Numbered from the stretch's first letter, positions 25,040 to 35,008 are shown. The stretch is 64,000 nt of DNA from Natrononativus amylolyticus (GCF_024362525.1 NZ_CP101458.1:434001-498000); one strand, 5' to 3'. Notes: a model not told the origin generated them from the letters alone. Numbers and translations are program-made.

Positions 25040-25402
25040 ATGACTGTCACGTCACACTCCGGGTTCGGTTGCGCTGAGTTCGTACTGGCACTTCTCGAGT
25101 GGCTCGAACACCGCGAGGAACAGCCCGCCGCGATCGACGAGGCGTTTCGACTCCTCGCGAACCACCGGCGGCGGCTGTTCATCGAGGTGATGTGTACCTA
25201 CCAGGAGGAGGTAACCCTCCCGGACGCCGCAGAGGAGGTGGCAAGCCGCGAAACCGGGCTTCCGGTCGTGGAGATCTCCGCCGAGCGCGTCGCCGACGTC
25301 TACATCTCGCTGTACCACGACCACCTGCCGCGACTCGTCGACGCCGACTTACTCGAGTACGACCAGGAACGCGACCTGGTCGCCCCCGTCGCGCTGGCGT
25401 AG
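25040..25402 (+). CDS. DUF7344-type winged-helix regulator, 120 aa
   Basis: The core FRLLANHRRRLFIEVMCTYQEEVTLPDAAEEVASRETG followed by ERVADVYISLYHDHLPRLVDADLLEYDQERDLV is the haloarchaeal DUF7344 pattern, a winged helix often beginning with a short LL(A/S)NxRRR signature. A second member is encoded at 44620-45036. ATG 25040 gives the usual length; an alternative 13 codons upstream is possible. A TATA-like GATACTAATATC at about 24893-24904 implies a leader of about 110 nt. The target is unknown. Confidence 0.8.
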   Translation: MTVTSHSGFGCAEFVLALLEWLEHREEQPAAIDEAFRLLANHRRRLFIEVMCTYQEEVTLPDAAEEVASRETGLPVVEISAERVADVYISLYHDHLPRLVDADLLEYDQERDLVAPVALA

Positions 25403-25480
25403 TACTCCTCGGGCGGCGACGCGTGAGTCGAACCGGCCGGGTGGGATCGGTCGATTCACGCGTTCTGGCGCGGCGAGCCA

Positions 25481-25900
25481 CTAGAACTCCACGTTCGAGC
25501 GCGAGGTCCGGTCGGCCGCGTCGGTCTCGAGCGGGCCGACGCCGACGAACTCGTAGTCGTCGTCGGTCAGGTACACGTCCCCGTCTGCGACCGTCGTTTC
25601 GACGTCGCGCAGGTACGCGCCCTCACATGGCCCGAACGTACAGCGTCCGGAGTCCGCCTCGAAGTACGCGCCGTGGTTCTCACAGACGATCTCGTCGCCG
25701 CGCATCGTCGCACCGTCTCCCTTGTCGAGGGCGACGTGCGTGAAGTGCTGACAGGTGTTTAGCCACCCCGCCACTCCCTCACCGTCTCTGACGAGCAGCG
25801 CTTCCCGCGTCTCGCTCGCGTCCCGGTCGCGGACTCGAAAGAGGAACGTCGACGACTCCGGAACGGACTCGAGTGTCGCGATACGGCCTGTCGACTCCAT
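25481..25900 (-). CDS. Rieske 2Fe-2S ferredoxin-like protein
   Basis: The 139-residue soluble protein carries the Rieske ligands CQHFTH (Cys and His) and CENHGAYF (Cys and His), spaced as in the small Rieske ferredoxins of dioxygenase systems. There are no disulfide cysteines, so a low-potential cluster is expected. GRCTFGPCEGAYL follows, with two more cysteines. ATG 25900 (MESTGRIATLESV) is preferred; an alternative 18 codons upstream would add polar residues. It is divergent from a histidine kinase gene. No oxygenase is near, so the partner is unknown. Confidence 0.88.
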   Translation of the reverse strand: MESTGRIATLESVPESSTFLFRVRDRDASETREALLVRDGEGVAGWLNTCQHFTHVALDKGDGATMRGDEIVCENHGAYFEADSGRCTFGPCEGAYLRDVETTVADGDVYLTDDDYEFVGVGPLETDAADRTSRSNVEF

Positions 25901-26079
25901 CGCCTGCGGATTATCGGTCGCCGCCTGTGAACGTTCCGAACGCTGGCGTGTCACAGTTGCCGTCCGCTACATCTGCATTGGACGCGCCGAGTCCGGTTCG
26001 CAGGACCTCACGCGGGCAATCCCGAGGATTGATAACAGTCGGATTGCAACCACCCTGGTACCAACCTACCCGAGTCAGT

Positions 26080-27129
26080 ATGCAAATTCCTCCGCTCCGT
26101 CCCCCCGTGAGAGTCGTCGCCGTCGCGTTCGGTGCGGTTTGTGCGGTCCTGAGCTGGTATCACATCCGCCACGCAATGCTGATGGAGGGCTCGTGGGAGA
26201 TCGTCCCACAGGCGCTGTTCCCGCTCGTCCTGACCGCGCTGTTGCTCGTCGCCGGCTCGCGCGCCCTCGCCCGCCTCCCCGACCGAGAGGTGCTCCGGCT
26301 GGCCGCCTGGATCGTCGTCGGCATGGCGACGCTCGCGCTGGTCGGCGTCTGGATCATCTCCCACCAGCTGGGCCACGGTGACGACTTCACCCACAAGGAG
26401 TACGTCGTCGCCAACGCCGTCACCGCCGGGGCGCTTGGCGGCCTCGCCGTCGGCTGGTACAACGCCCAGCGCCAGGTCGCTACGCGAAAGCTGCGTCGAC
26501 AGAACGAGCGCCTCGAGGCGTTCGCTGGGATCGTCACCCACGACCTGCGAAACCCGCTCGCGGTCGCGATAAGTCACCTCTCGCTGGCCCGCGAGGCGGA
26601 GAACCCGCGAACGCACCTCGACGAACTCGAGAACGCCCACAACCGGATGGACGAGATCATCGAGGAACTGCTCGAACTCGCCCGCAGCGGCAACGAGATC
26701 AGCGACCTCGAGACGGTCGACCTCGAAGACGTCGCCGTCGACGCCTGGGAGAGCGTCTCGACCGAGGAAGCCTCGCTGGCGGTGACCGAGACGCGCGCGC
26801 TCGTGGCCGACCGGATGCGGCTGCTGCGCGTCTTCGAGAACCTCTACCGGAACGCCGTCGAGCACGTCGGCGACGGCGTCCAGGTGCGGGTCGAGGCGAC
26901 CGCAGACGGCTTTGCCGTCGAGGACGACGGCCCCGGCTACCCCCGCGGGGTCGTCTCGGCGCTCGAGGACGGCAAACACGACCTCAGAAATCCCGCCGGC
27001 GCCGGACTCGGGTTGACGATCGTGACGCGGATCGTCGCCGCCCACGGCTGGACGCTGTCGGTCGGCACGAGCGAGACCGGCGGCGCGCGAATCGAGATCA
27101 GGGGCGTCTCCGGGCCGGCGTCGTCGTAA
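26080..27129 (+). CDS. Membrane histidine kinase
   Basis: Four N-terminal helices (about residues 10-28, 44-64, 72-95 and 108-126) make a small membrane sensor with no PAS domain. The phospho-acceptor box is FAGIVTHDLRNPL with His154. The ATPase part has N (NLYRNAVEHVG), G1 (VEDDGPGYP) and G2 (GAGLGLTIVTRI) boxes. At 349 residues it is complete. No response regulator is adjacent, so it is an orphan kinase, as is common in haloarchaea. ATG 26080 follows a TTGATAACAG promoter-like stretch. Confidence 0.9.
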   Translation: MQIPPLRPPVRVVAVAFGAVCAVLSWYHIRHAMLMEGSWEIVPQALFPLVLTALLLVAGSRALARLPDREVLRLAAWIVVGMATLALVGVWIISHQLGHGDDFTHKEYVVANAVTAGALGGLAVGWYNAQRQVATRKLRRQNERLEAFAGIVTHDLRNPLAVAISHLSLAREAENPRTHLDELENAHNRMDEIIEELLELARSGNEISDLETVDLEDVAVDAWESVSTEEASLAVTETRALVADRMRLLRVFENLYRNAVEHVGDGVQVRVEATADGFAVEDDGPGYPRGVVSALEDGKHDLRNPAGAGLGLTIVTRIVAAHGWTLSVGTSETGGARIEIRGVSGPASS

Positions 27130-27154
27130 CCGACGGCTATCGCGAACTCCCGCG

Positions 27155-29641
27155 TCAGGCCTTCGCCTGCCAGCCGCGCACGCGGTCTGCGCTCACACCC
27201 TCGACGGAATCCGCGAGCGAGTCCGGGTCGGCACTCGAGAGATCGTCGATACTCTCGATCCCCGCCGCAGCCAGCTTCTCCGCGGTTTTCGCGCCGATCC
27301 CCTCCAGGGACTCGAGCCCCGTGCCCGACTCGGCCTCGCGGGCCTGGAACTCCCGGTAGTTACAGATCGGACAGCCCAGCTCCCAGGGCTCGTCGCCGCT
27401 GTGAATCAGGAGTTCGGGGAGGTCGTGTTCCGCACAGCGCTCCTCCGTCACCTCGATCTCGCCTCGGCGAGGCAGCGGCAGCGAGTACTCGCAGTCGGGG
27501 TAGCGGGTGCAGCCGACCAGTCGCGAGCCGCTCTGGAGAGTTTTGACGGCGAGCTCTCCCCCCTCGTCTTCTCCGCAGTCGGGACACTCGCCGAGCACCG
27601 GCCCCTCGCCGGCCTCCTCGGCCTTACAGAGCGGACAGCCGTGGACGAACGTCTGGCGGCCGGCGAGCATCTTCACCTCGCGGAGGTCGTGGTCCTCGCA
27701 GACGTCCTCGAGAATCAACGGTTTCCCCGTCGACGGCAACGGAATCGTGTTCTCGCAGTCGGGGTAGCCGTCGCAGCCGACGAAGTACGAGCCGTAGCGG
27801 CTCCGGCGGACCAGGAGATCCTCGCCACACTCCGGACACGGCCCCAGGCGCTTGTCGTCCTTCAGGGACTTGCGGAGGTGGTCGCCGATCTCCTCCCGGG
27901 AGTCGGCCAGCTCGGCGAAGATCTTCTCGAGCATCTCGCGGGATTCGTCGGTGACGTCCTCGAGGCCCTTCTCGCCGGCGGCGATGGCGTCCATGTCGGC
28001 CTCGAGCTGGGCGGTCATCCCCTCGCTGACGACGCGCTCGGCGTAGTTCTCGGCGGCGTCGACGACCGCCATCGCCAGCTGGGTCGGCCGCGGCGGGTCG
28101 CTCTCGATGTAGCCGCGGTCGTACAGCTTTTCGAGGGTGTTGTGGCGGGTCGACTTCGTCCCGATCCCCAGGTCCTCCATCGTCTCGATGAGCCGGGACT
28201 GGCCGTACCGGCGCGGGGGCTGGGTCTGCTTGGCCTCGAGTTCGGCGTCGGTGAGCTCGAGGACCTCGCCCTCGTCGACGCCGGGGACGTAGTTCTCGCT
28301 TGTGTTGAAGTACGGGTAGACGTCGTGGTAACCCGCCTCGACCAGCCGCTTGCCGTTGGCCTTGAGCCGACAGTCGGCGACCTCCGAGACGACCTTGAGG
28401 TGCTCCCAGACGGCCGCCTCGGCGACCGTAGCGTAGTAGCGTCGGACGACGAGTTCGTACACCTCCCACTCGTCGTCGTTCACGTCGCTTCCGCGGGTCG
28501 GGATCTCGCCGGTCGGGTGGATCGGCGGGTGGTCGGTCGTCTCCTCGTCGCCCTCGGTGGGGACGATCTCGTCGGCCTCGAGCAGCGACTCGGCGCTCTC
28601 GCCCAGCACGGGGTGGCCGACGAACTCCTCGAGCAGTTCCTCGGGATCGAGGTCGGCCGGGTAGACGGTGTTGTCGGTTCGGGGATACGTGATGTAGCCC
28701 GCGGTGTAGAGGTCCTCGGCGATCGACATCGCCCGCTTGGCGGAGTACCCCAGCGCGCTCGCCGCCCGGATGAACTGCGTGGTGTTGAACGGCGCCGGCG
28801 GTTTGTCGGTGCGAGTGCGCCGGTTGACGTCGACGACCGTCGCCGTCTCGGCGCTCGAGAGCGTCTCGTACACCTCCTCGGCGGCGGCCTCCTCCCAGAC
28901 CCGCTCGGCCTCGTTGTCCTCGTCGTCGCGGTAGAAGTACTGGGACTCGAAGGCGTCGCCGTCGTCGTTTTCGAGGTCCGCAAAGAGCTCCCAGTAGTCC
29001 TCGGGGTCGAACGCCTGGATCTCGCGTTCGCGGTCGACGATCAGCTTGAGCGTGGGCGACTGGACCCGGCCCACCGAGATGAAGTCGTTGCCGAGTTGTC
29101 CCGCCGAGAGCGAGAGAAACCGGGTGAGCGCGGCACCCCAGATGAGGTCGATGATCTGGCGCGCCTCGCCGGCGGCGGCCAGATCGAAGTCCAGGTCGTC
29201 GGGTTCGGAAAACGCGTTCTGCACTTCGTTTTCGGTGATCGAGGAGAACCGCACGCGCTGGATGGGAACGTCATCGTTCGCCTCGCGGACGATCTCGTAG
29301 GCCTCCTTTCCGATGAGTTCGCCCTCGCGGTCGTAGTCGGTCGCGATCGTTGCGACCTCCGCCTTCCGGGAGAGCAGTCGGAGCGTAGCGACGATGTTCT
29401 CCTTCGTCGCCGTCTTCTCGATGCTCGCGTCGATCAACTCGACGGGTTCGACGTCCCGCCAGTCGGAGTACTCCGGCGGGAAGTCGACGCCGACGACGTG
29501 TCCCGACAGCCCCACGCAGCGCTTGCCGCCCCACTCGTAGACGTTGACGCCGTTCTCCCGGCTCGAGTCGAACGTTCCGCCGCTCAGAATGTCGGCGATC
29601 CGCCGCGCGGCGTTGTCCTTCTCGGTAATAATCAGCTCCAC
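27155..29641 (-). CDS. topA: DNA topoisomerase I (type IA) with zinc ribbons and C-terminal HhH
   Basis: The 828-residue enzyme relaxes negative supercoils. The TOPRIM start is MELIITEKDNAARRIADIL with TDYDREGE at 101-108. The catalytic Tyr319 is in YITYPRTD. After the toroid domains come three or four zinc-finger modules (CPECGEDLL...CDGYPDC, CPLCKAEE...CPDCGEDE, CTRYPDC, CPICNYREF). A final helix-hairpin-helix reads LESLEGIGAKTAEKLAAAGIESIDDL. The size and tail are typical for haloarchaeal TopA. It is convergent with the histidine kinase gene, leaving 25 bases. Confidence 0.96.
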   Translation of the reverse strand: MELIITEKDNAARRIADILSGGTFDSSRENGVNVYEWGGKRCVGLSGHVVGVDFPPEYSDWRDVEPVELIDASIEKTATKENIVATLRLLSRKAEVATIATDYDREGELIGKEAYEIVREANDDVPIQRVRFSSITENEVQNAFSEPDDLDFDLAAAGEARQIIDLIWGAALTRFLSLSAGQLGNDFISVGRVQSPTLKLIVDREREIQAFDPEDYWELFADLENDDGDAFESQYFYRDDEDNEAERVWEEAAAEEVYETLSSAETATVVDVNRRTRTDKPPAPFNTTQFIRAASALGYSAKRAMSIAEDLYTAGYITYPRTDNTVYPADLDPEELLEEFVGHPVLGESAESLLEADEIVPTEGDEETTDHPPIHPTGEIPTRGSDVNDDEWEVYELVVRRYYATVAEAAVWEHLKVVSEVADCRLKANGKRLVEAGYHDVYPYFNTSENYVPGVDEGEVLELTDAELEAKQTQPPRRYGQSRLIETMEDLGIGTKSTRHNTLEKLYDRGYIESDPPRPTQLAMAVVDAAENYAERVVSEGMTAQLEADMDAIAAGEKGLEDVTDESREMLEKIFAELADSREEIGDHLRKSLKDDKRLGPCPECGEDLLVRRSRYGSYFVGCDGYPDCENTIPLPSTGKPLILEDVCEDHDLREVKMLAGRQTFVHGCPLCKAEEAGEGPVLGECPDCGEDEGGELAVKTLQSGSRLVGCTRYPDCEYSLPLPRRGEIEVTEERCAEHDLPELLIHSGDEPWELGCPICNYREFQAREAESGTGLESLEGIGAKTAEKLAAAGIESIDDLSSADPDSLADSVEGVSADRVRGWQAKA

Positions 29642-29837
29642 GGCGAGTCACCTCCCGGTACGCGCATCTCGGTCATCGGGGTTCGCTACGACCGAGTCCC
29701 GGATAACCCTTTCGCCCAAAATCGGGAGACTGCGTGGGTGTGCGCGGTGCGCGGGTGCTCGCGCGAGGCGGATACCCGGCGTCTCGAGCTGATCGGGGTG
29801 GGGTCTCGAGCCGGCCGGTGACGAGACGACTCTCGAG

Positions 29838-31202
29838 TCAGCGCCGGTGGAGCCGCCAGCGGTCGATGTAGAGGCTCAGGTCGTCGCCGTCGCGCTCGAA
29901 GCGCACGGGCTGGCGGTTCCCCGCGGCGGTCAGCGCGTAGAACTCGCCCGCCGCGACGTCCTCCGGGATCAGGGTCGTCCACGAGCCCTCGCCGATGGGG
30001 CCGCCCACGCGCAGCCGGAGGACCCCGCCCTCGGCTTCGACTTCGGCCTCCTTGATTCCCCGGTAGGACTCGTACTCGCCCGAGAGCTCGGCGAAGCGGC
30101 GCTTTCGCTCGAAGAACGGCAGTTCGCGGGGGTCCGCTCCCGCGAGAGCGGCGAAGACGCCCGTCCCGAGTTCCGCGAGACCGTACCCCGGGGAGGTGTT
30201 CGCGAGCAGCGCGATCCCGAGGTCGCACTCGAGGCTGAATCCCACGTACGCGCTCGAGACGGCGATCGAGCCCCCGTGGCCGATCAGCTCGTGGCCGGCG
30301 ACGTCGCGGGTCCGCCAGCCGTAGCCGTACGGCCCGGCCGGCGTGTCGGCGTGGGCGCCGTACTGGGTCTCGAGGGCCTCCCGTCCCACCAGCCGCTCGC
30401 CGCCGAACTCGCCGCCCTGGAGGTGGAACCGAACGTAGTTCGCCAGGTCCGTCACGGGGGCGAGTAACCCGCCGGCGGCGGCGCTTCGCTCGCGGACCGG
30501 CAGCGCCGACTCCTCGGGCTCGCCGTCCTCGAGCGCGTACGGCGTCATCCGGTCCTCGAACGCCTCGAAGCGGTCCCCGTCGTAGGTCGAGCGGCGCATC
30601 CCGAGGGGCTCGAGGATCTCCGCCTCGACGTAGTCGGTGAAGCCGACGCCCGAAACCGCCTCGACGACGTCGCCGAGCATGGTGTACCCCGAGTTGCAGT
30701 ACGCCCACCGCTCGCCCGGTTCGGCCGCGATCTCCCCGCGGGCGCCCTCGACGTGGGCGTAGAAATCCGCTCGGCTCCCGAGCGGCACGCCGGCCTCGCC
30801 GACGCCCATCTGGCGGGCGATCAGCGCCTCGCTCGTCGCGAGCGAGGGGTAGCCCGAGGTGTGGGTCAGCAGGTGGTGGGGCGTAATCTCCTCGGGGACG
30901 TCCGCCGAGAGGTACTCCGTCACCGACTCTTCGAGCCCGAGTTCGCCCGCGTCCACCAGTTGCATCACGGCGAGGGCGGCGAACGACTTCGAGACCGAGC
31001 CGATGCCGTAGACGGTCTCGGGCGTCGCGGGCTCGTTCGTCTCGAGGTCCCGGGAGCCGTAGCCGGCGGCGTACGCGACGCCCGTCTCCGCCGACCCGTC
31101 CACCACCGCGAGGCTCAGCCCCGGAATGGCGTCCTCGCGCATTCGCTCGCGGAGGAGGTCGTCGATGGTCCGTCTCGTCTCGGCCTCGAGTGAGGGTGGC
31201 AT
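29838..31202 (-). CDS. Serine hydrolase of the class C beta-lactamase / DD-peptidase fold
   Basis: The 454-residue protein has the Ser-x-x-Lys nucleophile motif SVSK (Ser69, Lys72), a Tyr-x-Asn motif YCNSGY in the middle, and GHGGS late in the domain. The last about 100 residues (ESYRGIKEAEVEAEGGVLRLRVGGPIGEG) form a lipocalin-like beta domain seen in many such hydrolases. There is no signal peptide, so it is probably cytoplasmic. Archaea lack murein, so an esterase or peptidase role is more likely than beta-lactam resistance. ATG 31202 (MPPSLEAETR) is used over one ten codons earlier. Confidence 0.88.
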   Translation of the reverse strand: MPPSLEAETRRTIDDLLRERMREDAIPGLSLAVVDGSAETGVAYAAGYGSRDLETNEPATPETVYGIGSVSKSFAALAVMQLVDAGELGLEESVTEYLSADVPEEITPHHLLTHTSGYPSLATSEALIARQMGVGEAGVPLGSRADFYAHVEGARGEIAAEPGERWAYCNSGYTMLGDVVEAVSGVGFTDYVEAEILEPLGMRRSTYDGDRFEAFEDRMTPYALEDGEPEESALPVRERSAAAGGLLAPVTDLANYVRFHLQGGEFGGERLVGREALETQYGAHADTPAGPYGYGWRTRDVAGHELIGHGGSIAVSSAYVGFSLECDLGIALLANTSPGYGLAELGTGVFAALAGADPRELPFFERKRRFAELSGEYESYRGIKEAEVEAEGGVLRLRVGGPIGEGSWTTLIPEDVAAGEFYALTAAGNRQPVRFERDGDDLSLYIDRWRLHRR

Positions 31203-31327
31203 GGTGGCGACCTGTCGGCACGTCACTATCAATGTTCAGGTGGCGTACGCTCTGGCCGGTTACCGAGAGCCGGCAACCGCGAACGGGAGGGTAGCTCTTT
31301 TCACCCGACCGCGTGACTCTCACGGGA

Positions 31328-32800
31328 GTGAGCGACACCGAGCGAAAGCGGATCGACATGACGACGGGCGCGATCCCGTCGAAGCTGTTACACCTGGCGT
31401 GGCCGCTCGTGCTCGGCAACCTGCTGCAGACGTTCTACAACCTCGCCGATATGTTCTGGGTGGGGCGCGTGAGTTCGGACGCCGTCGCCGCCGTCTCGCT
31501 CATGTTTCCCCTGTCGTGGATGTTCGTCTCGACGGCGATGGGGATCACCGCGGCCACCATCGCGCTCGTCTCCCAGTACGTCGGCGCCGACGACGACCGG
31601 ATGGCAGACCGGGTCGTCGCCCAGACGGTGTTGCTGACGCTCGCGGTCTCGAGCGTGCTCGCCGCCGTCGGCCTCGCCTTCCGGGCGCCCCTGCTCACCC
31701 TGATCGGCGCGCGCGGCGACGTCTACGTCGAGGCGATGGCCTACATCGAAATCATCTTCCTCGCGCTCCCCTTCACGTTTCTCTTCTTCGCGTTCCGGGC
31801 CTCGCTGCAGGGTGCCGGGGACACCAGGACCGCGATGTGGCTGATGGTGCTGTCGGCGGGGCTCAACGTCGTGCTCGACCCGTTCTTCATCCTCGGCTGG
31901 GGGCCGTTCCCCGAGATGGGGACGCGGGGTGCGGCCGTCGCGACGTTCATCGCCCGCGGGTTCGCCACCGCTGCGGGCATCTACATCCTCCTCCGGGGCG
32001 GGTTCGGCGTCCGGCTGCGGGTCGGCGACCTCGCGCCCGATCTCGAGATCCAAAAGCGGCTCGTCGACATCGGCTACCCCGCGACGATCGACGGCTGGGC
32101 GCGAAGCTTCGCCGCCGTCGCGATGGCCGGCTTCGTCGCCCGCTTCGGCGCGGCCCCCACTGCCGCCTACGGGATCGGCGTCCGGCTGATGTCCGTCACC
32201 TGGTCGGTCTCCGGCGCGGTCGGTCAGGCGACGGCCACCGGCGTCGGCCAGAACCTCGGGGCGCGCGCTCCCGACCGCGCGGCGGCGGTCGCCAAAACTG
32301 CCACCGCGGGCACGATGGCGGTGATCTTCGTCGCCGCGGCGCTGGTCCTCCTGTTCCCGGCGCAGGCGATGGGGATCTTCGTCGACGACCCCGCGGTGAT
32401 CGCCGAGGGCGTCGTCTTCCTGCGGATCATCGCCCCCTTCTGGGCGCTGTTCGCCGGCGTCATGGTGATCCAGGGGGCGTTCCGCGGCGCCGGCAACACC
32501 CGCGAAGCGATGGTCCTCTCCTTTCTCTCGCGGTGGATCTTCCGGATCCCCGTGGCGCTCGTGCTGGCGTTCGCCTGGAGCGTAACGGTTCCCGTCCTCG
32601 GGATCACCGTGTCTGCTCTCGACTGGGGCGTCTCCGGGATCTGGTGGGCGTTCGCCGCCGGGATGGGACTCTCCTTCGTCGTCGCCGTGGCGTGGTTCGC
32701 CCGCGGCACCTGGAAGGAAGACGTCATCGGCGAGGGCGCCGGCGACGGTCAGCGGGGACTCGAGAGCGGCGACGGCGAGGGTGACGCGACGAGTAACTGA
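31328..32800 (+). CDS. MATE-family efflux transporter (copy 1)
   Basis: The 490-residue protein has about 12 helices in two related halves, with the MATE-like start LLHLAWPLVLGNLLQTFYNLADMFWVGR and the mid-protein GQATATGVGQNLGA. It exports toxic or waste compounds using a sodium or proton gradient. The start is probably the GTG at 31328 (reading MSDTERKRIDM); a GTG 5 codons earlier and an ATG 10 codons later are alternatives. A paralogue with the same FxRGTWKE ending is at 46214-47659. Confidence 0.9.
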   Translation: MSDTERKRIDMTTGAIPSKLLHLAWPLVLGNLLQTFYNLADMFWVGRVSSDAVAAVSLMFPLSWMFVSTAMGITAATIALVSQYVGADDDRMADRVVAQTVLLTLAVSSVLAAVGLAFRAPLLTLIGARGDVYVEAMAYIEIIFLALPFTFLFFAFRASLQGAGDTRTAMWLMVLSAGLNVVLDPFFILGWGPFPEMGTRGAAVATFIARGFATAAGIYILLRGGFGVRLRVGDLAPDLEIQKRLVDIGYPATIDGWARSFAAVAMAGFVARFGAAPTAAYGIGVRLMSVTWSVSGAVGQATATGVGQNLGARAPDRAAAVAKTATAGTMAVIFVAAALVLLFPAQAMGIFVDDPAVIAEGVVFLRIIAPFWALFAGVMVIQGAFRGAGNTREAMVLSFLSRWIFRIPVALVLAFAWSVTVPVLGITVSALDWGVSGIWWAFAAGMGLSFVVAVAWFARGTWKEDVIGEGAGDGQRGLESGDGEGDATSN

Positions 32801-32860
32801 CGCGGTCCGTCGTACCCGTCTCGAGCGGTCGTCTGGCCCGCGCTTCCAGTCGGAGTCCGC

Positions 32861-33028
32861 TCACTCTCGGTCGATCGGCCAGATCTCGACGGTGTACTCG
32901 CCGTCTCTCGTCTCGACGTCCCAGGCGCCGGCGACGTCGATGCCGTCCGATCGGGCCGCGGCGAGCAGCGACTCGAGGGCGTCCTCGAACGGAACCTCAG
33001 GGGGAACCGGGCGGCGATTGTCGTTCAT
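32861..33028 (-). CDS. Small protein, 55 aa
   Basis: The minus-strand frame from ATG 33028 reads MNDNRRPVPPEVPFEDALESLLAAARSDG, then VAGAWDVETRDGEYTVEIWPIDRE. The mix is amphipathic helix plus beta strands with normal haloarchaeal amino acid use and no frame interruption, so it is likely a real small gene. It sits 53 bases before the start region of a Bat-type regulator on the same strand. No known domain is recognised. Confidence 0.6.
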   Translation of the reverse strand: MNDNRRPVPPEVPFEDALESLLAAARSDGIDVAGAWDVETRDGEYTVEIWPIDRE

Positions 33029-33081
33029 ACGTTCTGCTAGCCCTCGCGACGGGAGTAGTCGCGTCTTGGGTAACTGCGACT

Positions 33082-33741
33082 TTAAGTCCCCTCGGCGCCC
33101 TCGAGCAGGGTCGTCTCGAGCAGCGCCGCCGTTCCCCGCCGGATGCGTCCCCCGACGGCGGTCGAAGAGACGTTCAGGGCGTCCCCGAGTTCGTTCAGCG
33201 ACGTTCGGCGGGGCTCCTCGAAGTACCCGTGTTCGTACGCCGTGACCAGCGCCTCCCGCTGGGCTGCGGTCAGCCCGTACGCGCCGTCGCCGGTCGCCGT
33301 CGTCGACCGGTAGAGCTGTCGGAGGTCGAAGGCGACGTCGTTTCGCTCACAGAAGGACTTGAACGCCACGAGGGCGTCCCGGTCGGGCAACCACGCCCGG
33401 ACCAGCCAGCCGTCGCCGCTCCCTTGACCGCGGAGAAACGCCGCACCGACGTCGACCAGCGCCGGAACGACGAGAAGCGGCGCTTCGGACAGCGCGACCC
33501 GGTACACCCGCTCGCTCTCGAGGCGCTCGACGCAGGTCACCGCTCGCACCGAGGGGTCGTCCTCGAGGACCGCCTCGAACGACTCGAGGTCGTCGCCGCG
33601 GGCGACGTAGAAGAGGTACGGCGTCGCCGGCGTCGCCGCGGCGTGGTACGTCGTCTCGACCTCGACCGACGGGACGGCCCGGAGGGTGCCAGCGAGCATG
33701 AGGTCGGGACTCGAGAGTCGAACGTCGGCGATGAAACCCAT
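33082..33741 (-). CDS. Bat-type HTH_10 transcriptional regulator
   Basis: The 219-residue protein has an N-terminal bacterio-opsin-activator-like sensor domain (ADVRLSSPDLML...VARGDDLESFEAVLEDDPSVRAV). A C-terminal HTH_10 follows (LTAAQREALVTAYEHGYFEEPRRTSLNELGDALNVSSTAVGGRIRRG). This HTH type is widespread in haloarchaeal regulators related to Bat. The sensor domain lacks PAS or GAF. It is followed on the same strand by the 55-aa gene. The target is unknown. Confidence 0.9.
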   Translation of the reverse strand: MGFIADVRLSSPDLMLAGTLRAVPSVEVETTYHAAATPATPYLFYVARGDDLESFEAVLEDDPSVRAVTCVERLESERVYRVALSEAPLLVVPALVDVGAAFLRGQGSGDGWLVRAWLPDRDALVAFKSFCERNDVAFDLRQLYRSTTATGDGAYGLTAAQREALVTAYEHGYFEEPRRTSLNELGDALNVSSTAVGGRIRRGTAALLETTLLEGAEGT

Positions 33742-33843
33742 TTGCCTCTTGGATATTGTCGTTGGCTACATTTCAATCATTTTCGCGGTACAGTCTAGTG
33801 TTTCCGCCCGTGGACGACCCGACCGCCGGTGTCGCGACGACGA

Positions 33844-34758
33844 TCATCGACCCGCCCCGCGATACACCGCGAGTTCGGCCGCGATCTCCGACTCCGTGAG
33901 CACGAGAAAGCCGAGGACGATCACGCCGAACCCCAGGATCGCCGCCGGCAGGAGGGGTTCGCCGAGGACGAGCCAGCCCGTCGCGACCGCCACCACGGGG
34001 TTCAGGTAGGTGACGAGGTTGACCTCGAGGGCGTCGAAGCGCTCGAGCAGGTGAAAGTAGACGACGAAGCCGATCCCGGAGGAGAAGACGGCGAGGTAGG
34101 CGACGAGCGCGAGCGCGGTCGGCGTCGGGCGGATCGCCGCGGCGGATTCGCCCACCGCCATCGCGAACGCGAGCTGGATGGTCGCGCCGAGTAGCATCGA
34201 CCAGCCGGTGAGCGCGACCACCGACATCGGCGGGTGGCTACGACGAACCAGCACGGTTCCGAGCGCGATGCTGATCGCGGCGAAAGCGATCAGGGTTCGA
34301 CCGACGAACTCCGCCGCCAGCAAGTCGCCCGGATCGGGACTCACGACGACTGCGACGCCGACGAAGCCGATCAGGACGCCGACGGCGCCGCGAGCGGTGA
34401 GCCGCTCGGCGGGCAGGAGCCACCACGCGAAGACGGCCGTGAGGATCGGAATCAGGCTGATGAGGATCGCGGCGACGCCGCTGGTCGTATACTGCTGGCC
34501 GACGAACGTGAGCCCGGTGGCGCCGATGAACAGCGTGCCGCCGGCGATGATTCCGACCCAGTCGTTCCGGGTCGCCGGGCGCCAGCGATCGGAGAAGCCG
34601 ACCGCGTAGACCAGCACCACGAGCCCCGAGAGGTAGTACCTGACCGCCGCGAACAGCAGCGGCGGCAGGTACTCGAGTCCGGCCTTGATCGCCGGAAACG
34701 ACGTTCCGAACAGGACGGCGATCAGGAGAAACAGTCCGAGGTCTCGAGTGCGGGACAT
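33844..34758 (-). CDS. EamA-family (DMT) transporter
   Basis: The 304-residue protein has ten helices as two EamA repeats, with typical segments LFLLIAVLFGTSFPAIKAGLEYLPPLLFAAVRYYL and GIGFVVYFHLLERFDALEVNLVTYLNPVVAVATGWLVLGE. It is likely an exporter or importer of small metabolites such as amino acids. ATG 34758 fits the family start. The gap to the following plus-strand regulator gene holds no other gene. Confidence 0.92.
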   Translation of the reverse strand: MSRTRDLGLFLLIAVLFGTSFPAIKAGLEYLPPLLFAAVRYYLSGLVVLVYAVGFSDRWRPATRNDWVGIIAGGTLFIGATGLTFVGQQYTTSGVAAILISLIPILTAVFAWWLLPAERLTARGAVGVLIGFVGVAVVVSPDPGDLLAAEFVGRTLIAFAAISIALGTVLVRRSHPPMSVVALTGWSMLLGATIQLAFAMAVGESAAAIRPTPTALALVAYLAVFSSGIGFVVYFHLLERFDALEVNLVTYLNPVVAVATGWLVLGEPLLPAAILGFGVIVLGFLVLTESEIAAELAVYRGAGR

Positions 34759-35008
34759 TCGTCTCGTCTACGCCGCCCGTGGAGATAGCGACGACTGCTG
34801 GCGATCGGGACGATCAGAAACGCTCGAACGAAGGCGTGCCGGCTTCGAGTTCGACCCGCGGCGCTCGGTTCGGCACATTCGATCCGCACTGTCGCTGCAC
34901 GAACCGGTTCGTTCGGGAGACCGTCTGGCCCAGCGATCGGTGTCCTATCGACTCGGTCAGGTCGACCTGAAGAAACGGCTATTCCCCTTCCGGCCGTACC
35001 GTCTCCAC

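Noticed and set aside
27401-29821. A long open frame antisense to topA
   Set aside because: Same GC effect. Topoisomerase I on the minus strand has all catalytic and zinc motifs, and the antisense product has no recognisable domain.
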